From assembly GCF_000359125.1 (NCBI RefSeq), contig NZ_CAAF010000030.1, positions 62,001-126,000 on the forward strand: a stretch of DNA of 64,000 nt, in the 5' to 3' direction. Origin of the DNA: Mesorhizobium sp. STM 4661 (lineage in GTDB: Bacteria > Pseudomonadota > Alphaproteobacteria > Rhizobiales > Rhizobiaceae). Position 1 is the first letter of the stretch. Each line of letters starts with the position of its first letter. The notes beneath the pieces are model-generated. The model saw only the letters and a program-made list of their open reading frames with translations. It did not search any database and had not been told where the DNA came from. Position numbers and translations under genes: made by a program. Below, one piece after another: positions 57,855-64,000 of this stretch.

Positions 57855-58694
57855 ATGATCATCGATACCCATCTGCATCTCATAGATCGTTCGGTGCTGC
57901 GCTATCCCTGGCTCGCCGGCGTGCCGGCCCTCGACCGCGATTTTTCCTACGAGGAGTACGCCTTGGAGGCTCACCGTGTCGGCGTCGAGCGCGTGCTGCA
58001 CATGGAAGTGGATGTCGATCCGGCCGACATCGAGGCCGAAACCGGTCGTGTCGAAGGGCTGTCACGGCAGCCCGGCAGCCTGCTGGTCGGGGCGATCGCC
58101 TCCTGCCGGCCGGAGGAGAAGGATTTTCCGGCCTATCTCGAACGCCAGCAGGCAAATCCCTTCGTCAAGGGGTTCCGCCGCGTTCTCCATGTCATGCCCG
58201 ACGAGCTATCGGAAGGCGCGCTGTTCCGTGACAACGTCAAGCGGCTCGGCGGCACCGGCCTGACCTTCGATCTCGTCGTGCTGCCGCATCAGATTCCGAA
58301 GGCGATCGCCCTTGCCGACCTTGCGACCGACGTGCAGTTCGTCCTCGACCATTGCGGCGTGCCCGACATCAAGGGCAAGGGTGAGCATCCATGGCGTGAA
58401 CATATGAGCGAGATCGCGCGACGCCCGAATGTCATGGCCAAGATTTCCGGTGTCGTTGCCTATGCCGATCCCGGCAGCTGGACGGCCGAGACATTGCGGC
58501 CTTTTGTCGAACACACGATCGGTGAATTCGGCTGGGACCGCGTCGTCTGGGGCAGCGATTGGCCTGTCTGCACGCTTGGCGGCGGCTTGTCGACCTGGGT
58601 GGCGGCGACCCATGCGCTGCTTTCGGGCTGTAGCGTCGCGGAGCGCGACAGGCTCTTGTCCGCGAATGCCCGGAAGCTCTGGCGGCTGGCATAG
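57855..58694 (+). CDS. Amidohydrolase-superfamily lactonase-like protein (COG3618)
   Basis: Protein of 279 residues. It has the amidohydrolase TIM-barrel features: MIIDTHLHLID at the start (H-x-H), a VLDHCGVPD block near 156-164, and WGSDWPVC near 229-236 carrying the final Asp. The COG3618 group includes L-fucono- and L-rhamnono-lactonases, so hydrolysis of a sugar lactone is the best guess. It follows iclR by 63 bases on the same strand. Confidence 0.88.
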   Translation: MIIDTHLHLIDRSVLRYPWLAGVPALDRDFSYEEYALEAHRVGVERVLHMEVDVDPADIEAETGRVEGLSRQPGSLLVGAIASCRPEEKDFPAYLERQQANPFVKGFRRVLHVMPDELSEGALFRDNVKRLGGTGLTFDLVVLPHQIPKAIALADLATDVQFVLDHCGVPDIKGKGEHPWREHMSEIARRPNVMAKISGVVAYADPGSWTAETLRPFVEHTIGEFGWDRVVWGSDWPVCTLGGGLSTWVAATHALLSGCSVAERDRLLSANARKLWRLA

Positions 58695-58716
58695 CCGTGT
58701 TTGTCTCGGCGTCACC

Positions 58717-59687
58717 TCAGATCGTTGCGGATACGTGCCGTTCGCGGCCGTAGAGTGAGACAAGCGCCACGATGATGAAGCCAAGCGCGGCCTGAACCGC
58801 CGAAGGCTGGAAGCCGAGGCCGATCAGCAGCGTGTTGATCTCGGTCAGCACCAGCACGCCGGCGATGGTGCCGAGATAGCTGCCGCGTCCACCGACCAGC
58901 GCCGCGCCGCCGACGACCACAGCCGCGATGGTTTGGAACAGATAGGGCTGGCCGACATCGCCATAGGCCGAGCCGGTGAAGCCGAGCAAAAGCACCCCCG
59001 CTACGGCGGCGAAGAAGGCGCTTGCCGCATAAGTGATGACCCACATGCGAACCGGGTCGATCAGCGCCAGCGGTGCGGCCCCCGGATTGCTGCCCAGCGC
59101 ATAGAGCCGGCGTCCGTAGGGCGTTCGTTCCAGCACCAGAACGACGAATGCCGTCAACACGACGAGGCTGGGCACCAGCCACGGCACCGGCAATGGACCG
59201 GCCGAGCCGCCGATCGACACGAAACTGGAAACGGCTTGCGGCGCGGAGCCTGAAGGGAAGCCGGCTGTCCACAGCAACACCAGCCCTTGCACGACCATGC
59301 CGATGCCGAGCGTGACGATGAGCGGCTGGATGTCGAGGCTGCGCGAGATCAGACCGTTCAGCCCGCCGATAGTGATCGCCAGCACGCCGACGAGGCCGCA
59401 CACGAGAAAAAAGTTCCAGCCGTCGCCATAGAGCTGCGCCGCCACGACATTGGCGAAGCCGATGACGAAGGAATGGACAGGTCGATGCCGCCCATGATCA
59501 CGACCAGCGTCTGCCCGATCGAGGCGACGGCAAGCAGCGAGGCGAGCACCAGCATGGCGCGTACGGCAAACGGCGTCGAGTAGCCCGGAATGAGCGCGGT
59601 GCCGACAGCGTGCAGAAGAGCGGCGACGCAGAAAGCACCGATGACGCGGGCGTTGGTCGTCGCAAACAGGTTTCGGCCGAATCTCAT
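58717..59687 (-). pseudogene. Ribose-type ABC permease, broken by a one-base frameshift
   Basis: A RbsC-type permease of BPD_transp_2 type. The 5' frame starts at ATG 59687 and reads to VVIMGGIDLSIP near 59470; the correct continuation (FVIGFANVVAAQLYGDGW and onward to the stop at 58717) is in another frame. Restoring one C in the CC at 59470-59471 gives a normal protein of 323 residues. The start overlaps the stop of the upstream permease gene (ATGA). As with the dehydrogenase at 52535, a sequencing error is possible. Confidence 0.87.
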
Positions 59688-60637
59688 GTCAGCCTCCTGG
59701 TGGCTAGACGCTCCTGCAGCGCTGTCAGCATCACGGCCAGCACCAGTATCGCGCCATAGGCGATCTGCAGGACGAAGGTCGAGACATTGAATGTCGTCAG
59801 CACGCTTTGCAGGAGGAAGATGTCGATGGCGCCGATGGCCGCGCCCGCCACACCACCACGGCCGCCGGCCAGGCTGACGCCACCGAGAGCGACGGCGGCA
59901 ATCGCGATCAGCGTGTAGGTTGGTCCGATATTGGGATCGGCGGAGCCGATCAGCGCGGTCAGCATCAGCCCGGCGCATCCGCTGAGAAGACCGGTCGTGA
60001 CATAGGCGATGAAGCGCACGCGCGTGACGTCGACACCGGCGGTGTAAGCGGCGCGATCGTCGCTGCCGACCGCCATAAGTTGATCGTAGTATGGGGTTCG
60101 TCGAACCAGCCACCAGCCAATGAACATTGCCGCCAGCGGCAGCATCGACAACGGGCCGGACAAGGCCTTGAGCCAGGCTGGCGCGGGACCGATCGGCGCC
60201 GGCAGGATCGTCAGCGTGACGCCGGTAAGGATCAGATAGGTGCCGAGCGTGGCGACGATCGGCTGGATGCGCACGATCGTTGCCAGAAAGCCGTTCGCCG
60301 CGCCGACCAGCGCGCCGACCAGCAGCGCGGCGGGTACGAGGATCAGAGGCGAAGAGATGCCGGCTCCAAGGAAAAGCACTTGGATCACCACGGCGTTGAC
60401 GAAACCCATCAGCGGCCCAACCGAGATGTCGATGCCGCCACGGCCGGCCAGGATCACGGGCGTCGAGGCGATGGCCGCGCCGATCAAGGGCGCGGCCAGT
60501 CCGATCAGTGCGCCCCAGGACCCCGGCTGGAACCGTGCCGGATTGAGGGCGAGATTGACCGCAAGCAGGACGACCAGCAGCACCGCCGCGAAGCCGACGT
60601 TTCGCCAGAGAACTGGAAAGCGTTTGGTCGGGCTCAT
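59684..60637 (-). CDS. Ribose-type ABC transporter permease
   Basis: Protein of 317 residues with about nine hydrophobic segments. It has the RbsC family blocks ILAGRGGIDISVGPLMGF, GFLATIVRIQPIVATLGTYLI, and YTLIAIAAVALGGVSLAGGRGG. It is intact and forms a heterodimer with the frameshifted permease next to it in the usual arrangement of this importer type. Confidence 0.93.
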   Translation of the reverse strand: MSPTKRFPVLWRNVGFAAVLLVVLLAVNLALNPARFQPGSWGALIGLAAPLIGAAIASTPVILAGRGGIDISVGPLMGFVNAVVIQVLFLGAGISSPLILVPAALLVGALVGAANGFLATIVRIQPIVATLGTYLILTGVTLTILPAPIGPAPAWLKALSGPLSMLPLAAMFIGWWLVRRTPYYDQLMAVGSDDRAAYTAGVDVTRVRFIAYVTTGLLSGCAGLMLTALIGSADPNIGPTYTLIAIAAVALGGVSLAGGRGGVAGAAIGAIDIFLLQSVLTTFNVSTFVLQIAYGAILVLAVMLTALQERLATRRLT

Positions 60638-61392
60638 GCCGCGCGTCCGAACATGGCTGATATCACGGTGTCGGTGGTCAGCGCCTGGCCGGCGATCTCA
60701 GCCGCAACCTCGTTTTCCCTGAACACCAGCACGCGATGGCACAAGAGCAGGATCTCCTCGATCTCGCTGGAGAGGATGACAAGTCCCATGCCGTCGGACG
60801 CTAGGCCGCGAAAGACGTCGTAGAGCACATGCCGTGTTGCGACATCGACGCCACGCGTCGGGTCGTTGAGCAGCAGGATCGCCGGTTCCAGAGCCAGAGC
60901 TCGTGCCAGCAGCACTTTCTGCTGATTGCCGCCCGACAGTGTGGTGATCGGCGCATCGGGCCGGGGCGCGACGATCGACAGTTTTTCGCGATAGATATCG
61001 TAGCGCGCCTTGCGCGCTGCTGGACTGATCAGGCCGAGGCGCGTATCGCGAGACAGTGTCGATACGGCAAAATTGTCGAGCACCGACTGGGTCGGGAAAA
61101 TGCCGTTCGCCCGCCTGTCGCGCGGCAGGTAGGCGATGCCGCTGGAGACCGCCTTGCGGAACCCCGTGATCTTGCCGCCTCCGCTGGGCAGGTCGAGCAC
61201 GATCGAGCCACCAAGCGGTGGCGCAAGGCCGGCGAGCATCTTGAGGAACAGCTCCTGGCCGTGACCGTCGAGGCCGGCAAGGCCGACGATCTCGCCGGGA
61301 GCAATCGCCTGCGTGATCGGACTGGCGCCGGGCGCGATGACGAGGTCGCGGATGGCGAGGCCACGAAAGTCAGGGACGTGGCGATCAGCCAT
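60634..61392 (-). CDS. Sugar ABC transporter ATPase, C-terminal half as a separate gene
   Basis: Protein of 252 residues that corresponds to the second ABC domain of RbsA/XylG-type ATPases. It has GLAGLDGHGQELF instead of a true Walker A, signature LSGGNQQKVLLARAL, and LLNDPTRGVDV in place of the Walker B end. In most relatives this domain is fused to the first. Here ATG 61392 overlaps the stop of the first-domain gene by eight bases and has a CGGAG site, so it can be translated separately. Confidence 0.87.
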   Translation of the reverse strand: MADRHVPDFRGLAIRDLVIAPGASPITQAIAPGEIVGLAGLDGHGQELFLKMLAGLAPPLGGSIVLDLPSGGGKITGFRKAVSSGIAYLPRDRRANGIFPTQSVLDNFAVSTLSRDTRLGLISPAARKARYDIYREKLSIVAPRPDAPITTLSGGNQQKVLLARALALEPAILLLNDPTRGVDVATRHVLYDVFRGLASDGMGLVILSSEIEEILLLCHRVLVFRENEVAAEIAGQALTTDTVISAMFGRAA

Positions 61393-62122
61393 GCGCCAGC
61401 TCCGCCGCGGTGCGTGGCGCCATTGCCTTGAGAAGTTCAGCCGTTGTCGAGGCGCCACGCTCTTCGGTGCGTACAACGCTGCCCCCGCGCAGGATCGAAA
61501 TACGATCCGAAAGCGACATCACTTCATCCATGCGATGCGTGATGAACAGGATGAGGCAACCTTCACTGGCAAGGGCGCGCATCAATGAAAAGACAGACTC
61601 GCGGTCGGCGAAGTCGAGCGCGGCGGTGACCTCGTCGAGAATGAGGATCCTTGGGTTGCGCACGATCGCACGGGCGAGAACGACCAATTGCTGTGCGGCA
61701 AGCGGCAACAGGCCGGCGGGTACGTCAAGGGGAACGTCGGTGACCGCGAAGCGCTTCAGCGCCAGCGCCGCCCTGTCGCGGCGCTGGTTGCGGGGAACGG
61801 AGCGCCGGACCAGCCCGTCGAGGCCAAGCAGGATGTTGTCCGTCACGCTGCGATCCGGTGCGATCAGCACCTCCTGGAAGACCGTGGCGAAACCTTGCGC
61901 CTGGAAGGCAGATGGGCGCGCACCCGAAAACGGTTTGCCCTGCAGCAGGATCGCGCCACTGTCCGGCTGGACGATGCCGGACAGGAGCTTGACCATCGTG
62001 CTCTTGCCCGAACCGTTCTCACCCAGAATGGTATGTATGGTCCCCGCCCGGAACGCGATCGAGGCGTCGGCAAGAGCGACCGTCTCGCCATAGCGTTTGG
62101 ATATGTTCTGGATTTCAAGCAT
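61385..62122 (-). CDS. Sugar ABC transporter ATPase, N-terminal half as a separate gene
   Basis: Protein of 245 residues, the first ABC domain of a ribose-type importer. Walker A GENGSGKST at 34-42, signature region LLPLAAQQLVVLARAI, Walker B ILILDEVTAALD, and His in FITHRMDE. It ends where a linker to the second domain would begin in fused relatives. It lies 72 bases after the binding-protein gene. See the finding on the split. Confidence 0.88.
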   Translation of the reverse strand: MLEIQNISKRYGETVALADASIAFRAGTIHTILGENGSGKSTMVKLLSGIVQPDSGAILLQGKPFSGARPSAFQAQGFATVFQEVLIAPDRSVTDNILLGLDGLVRRSVPRNQRRDRAALALKRFAVTDVPLDVPAGLLPLAAQQLVVLARAIVRNPRILILDEVTAALDFADRESVFSLMRALASEGCLILFITHRMDEVMSLSDRISILRGGSVVRTEERGASTTAELLKAMAPRTAAELAHG

Positions 62123-62194
62123 GTCGTGTTTCGATGCTGGCTGGCCGGCTCCCGGAAAGGAACCGACCAGCCGTGACCTTATTTGGCGCAGGCG

Positions 62195-63382
62195 TCACTT
62201 TGCACAGGCATCTGGCACCTTCGAATAATCCCAGCCCTTTGTCGGCGCCGGGTTCGAGAAATAGGCATCGAGCCATTCTTCCGGCATCGGGTCCGTTGGC
62301 GGCACCGGGAAGATCGACACCGCATCCGTCGTCATGCAGTCCTTGTACCACGCGCCGAGATCGGCGCTGTGAACCGGCGGGATCGGGATGAGCAGCGTGT
62401 TCAGCTTCGGCTTCTGGCCGTCGAGCATGCGTTCGCCGACGCGGAACAGCGTCTCGGCGGTCCAGTGCGGCAGCACGGCATGGCCTTCGAAGCGGTACTT
62501 GTCGGGATTGGCCTTCCAATAACCCAGCGCATCGCCGGTGATCGAGCCGGTGATCAGCGGCGCCGGCCGTCCGGCCTCGGCGAAGGCTTCGGCAACGACG
62601 CGGCTTTCGCTGCCTGTCGTCCACACCGCATCGATCGGCGCCGGATTGGTGGCGATCGCCTGCAGCACCACGGTCTTGGTGACGTTGGCCGTCCAGTTGC
62701 CGTTGACGTTGCGCGAGATCTTGAGCTTCGGATTTTCGGCCAGAGCCTTGTCCGCGCCCTGGCGCTCCTGAACCACGATCGGGTGGCCGGCGATGCCTTC
62801 GACCAGCAGGATGCTGGCTCCGTCCGGCTGGGCCTTGCCGATCGCCGTCATCATGTCATAGCCCCAGCGCGCATAGTTGGAATCGACATTGATCGCGTTC
62901 GGGCTGGTCACCGAACCGGCCGCCGTGATGAACGGGATGCCGGCCTTGGCGGCCGCGTCGATGGCATCGTCGAGCGCCGTCGCCGAACCCGGTATCGACG
63001 TGATGATCGAGCACTTCTTGTCGATGAAAGCACGGATCTGGTTGATCTGCTGGCTGGCGTCGTTGTTGGAATCGGAAACTTCGAAGCTGGAGACGGTGCC
63101 GTCTGCGACCAGCCCTTCGACAAGACGCTTCAACTCCTTGGTCACCGTGACCCGCCACGGGTTGCCTTGGTAGGACTCCGAGTGGCACCATTTCCACGGC
63201 TTCGGCGGCGGCGTGAAATCGTCCCAGGCCGAGGGCAGCACCTTCTGCGGCGCGCCGTCATATTGCGCCTTGAGTTCCGTCGGCAGCCCGCCGATGACGC
63301 CTTGCACGTCCTGCGCCAGGGCAGTCGTTGCAATCGAGGCAAGGGCGGTTGCGGCCAGCAGGCCGCGGATCATTCCTGTCAT
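62195..63382 (-). CDS. Ribose-type ABC transporter substrate-binding protein
   Basis: Protein of 395 residues with a signal peptide (probable cut after ALA at residue 23). The mature part has the periplasmic-binding fold 1 pattern: SDSNNDASQQINQIRAFIDKK, CSIITSIPGSATALDDAIDAA and GIPFITAAG. A region WKWCHSESYQGNPWRVTV near the start is longer than in RbsB. The ATG at 63382 has GGAGGAG upstream and is preferred to an earlier in-frame start. It is the first gene of the importer run. Confidence 0.9.
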   Translation of the reverse strand: MTGMIRGLLAATALASIATTALAQDVQGVIGGLPTELKAQYDGAPQKVLPSAWDDFTPPPKPWKWCHSESYQGNPWRVTVTKELKRLVEGLVADGTVSSFEVSDSNNDASQQINQIRAFIDKKCSIITSIPGSATALDDAIDAAAKAGIPFITAAGSVTSPNAINVDSNYARWGYDMMTAIGKAQPDGASILLVEGIAGHPIVVQERQGADKALAENPKLKISRNVNGNWTANVTKTVVLQAIATNPAPIDAVWTTGSESRVVAEAFAEAGRPAPLITGSITGDALGYWKANPDKYRFEGHAVLPHWTAETLFRVGERMLDGQKPKLNTLLIPIPPVHSADLGAWYKDCMTTDAVSIFPVPPTDPMPEEWLDAYFSNPAPTKGWDYSKVPDACAK

Positions 63383-63407
63383 CTCGTTCTCCTCCATTCG
63401 GTTTCGC

Positions 63408-64000
63408 TCAGGCTCCTCCACCGGCAGCGCCGGACACCTGCGCCGGGACGCTTCCCCGAAACAGGCGATTGAGATCGGCAACGACCCGGGCGGCTTGGCG
63501 CCCGGAGGTCATGCCGGAAATGATGCAGTCGGATGCCGCCTGCTGGAACGCCATATAGCCGTCATGGCGCGGCCGCACCCACGCGCCTTCCAGCGTCGCG
63601 CTCGTATCCCTGTAGAAATTGCCGGTCGCGGCATTGACGGTCTGGTCCTCCCACGCCGCCGCATGGCCCGGCTGGCCGCCCGAGGCGGCATAGGTGCCGC
63701 GCTGGACCTCGCCGCTGGCGACCCAATAGGCGAAGTCAGTCGCGGCAGCCTTCGCCCTGGAGAAGGCAGAGACCGCTATGCCCGTGCCGCCAAGCGCCGA
63801 ACCGATCGGGCCGCCTGAGCCGACCAGCGGAATGTCGGCAAAGGCCAACCGGTTCGCGCGAAAACCAGTCGCCACATAGGAGACATAACCATAGATCAGC
63901 GGCGCGCAGACGAACCGGGAACCGGCTTCCGCCATGCGTTCCGAAACGGCAATCGGATCCATCTCGATGCAGGCCGGGTCGGCCAGTGCCGCGATCTCGC
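63408..64000 (-). CDS. Family-1 extracellular solute-binding protein, 3' part only
   Basis: The last 197 codons of a gene that begins beyond the right edge; the frame is open to 64000. The blocks GPIGSALGGTGIAVSAFS and the C-terminal ATLEGAWVRPRHDGYMAFQQAASD look like the C-terminal lobe of a carbohydrate-binding protein of the SBP_bac_1 type. It precedes the ribose-type binding protein by 25 bases on the same strand, so the two may be co-transcribed, though they belong to different transporter classes. Confidence 0.75.
   Translation of the reverse strand, partial: EIAALADPACIEMDPIAVSERMAEAGSRFVCAPLIYGYVSYVATGFRANRLAFADIPLVGSGGPIGSALGGTGIAVSAFSRAKAAATDFAYWVASGEVQRGTYAASGGQPGHAAAWEDQTVNAATGNFYRDTSATLEGAWVRPRHDGYMAFQQAASDCIISGMTSGRQAARVVADLNRLFRGSVPAQVSGAAGGGA

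Overview
The window is chromosomal or large-replicon DNA from an alphaproteobacterium, most likely a Mesorhizobium-like member of the Rhizobiales. Three things point there: the proteobacterial type VI secretion (T6SS) operon of imp style, a vitamin B6 degradation block whose 4-pyridoxolactonase and pyridoxamine-pyruvate aminotransferase closely resemble my recollection of the Mesorhizobium loti enzymes, and dense GC-rich gene packing with many ATGA/GTGA overlaps. All identifications come from reading the sequence and from memory of families; no search was run.

Region 1 (1-33544) is a complete T6SS locus. A long, tightly overlapping minus-strand operon runs tssA-tssB-tssC-hcp-tssE-tssF-tssG-tagH-tssJ-tssK-tssL-tssM-tagF and continues into a DUF2169 adaptor, a thiolase-fold protein without its cysteine, a PAAR-like effector with a His-rich nuclease-like tail and a beta-rich putative immunity protein. 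clpV is divergent from tssA. A plus-strand vgrG, a DUF6484 protein and a short TIGR02270-like protein converge on the operon's end. Further left, a second minus-strand block holds a second tagH, a second tssL, a second tssM and the start of a PP2C phosphatase that runs off the window. The baseplate, sheath, tube and ATPase genes are single copy, while tagH, tssL and tssM are doubled.

Region 2 (33553-53280) looks like a vitamin B6 (pyridoxine) catabolic island. On the left are a GMC oxidoreductase (candidate pyridoxine 4-oxidase) and a FadR-type regulator. Divergent from them are a second GMC enzyme (candidate 4-pyridoxate dehydrogenase), a gentisate/salicylate-type cupin dioxygenase, an LVIVD beta-propeller, a RidA protein, a glutathione-transferase-like protein and a 3-hydroxyacyl-CoA-dehydrogenase-family protein that I recognise as FHMPC dehydrogenase-like. 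Then come a NitT/TauT-type ABC importer, a BMP-type ABC importer, 4-pyridoxolactonase, pyridoxamine-pyruvate aminotransferase and a pyridoxal 4-dehydrogenase broken by one missing base. The known lower-pathway genes (MHPC oxygenase, HMPDC decarboxylase, the final amidohydrolase) are not here; the cupin, RidA, GST and LVIVD genes sit in that place. This suggests a different ring-opening route and is the most interesting feature of the window. A TCAACCAA box recurs in the intergenic regions of this island.

Region 3 (53281-64000) is a sugar or sugar-acid utilisation island. It holds a MaoC-like protein, a Gfo/Idh/MocA oxidoreductase, an L-rhamnose-mutarotase-family protein, an enolase-superfamily dehydratase, a decayed MalK/UgpC-type ATPase tail, an IclR regulator, a COG3618 lactonase-like hydrolase and a ribose-type ABC importer. 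In that importer one permease is frameshifted and the ATPase is split into two genes. A family-1 solute-binding protein runs off the right edge. The gene set fits a non-phosphorylating deoxy-sugar pathway such as L-fucose or L-rhamnose, but the substrate is not proven. I saw no tRNA, rRNA, CRISPR array, intact insertion sequence or phage genes.
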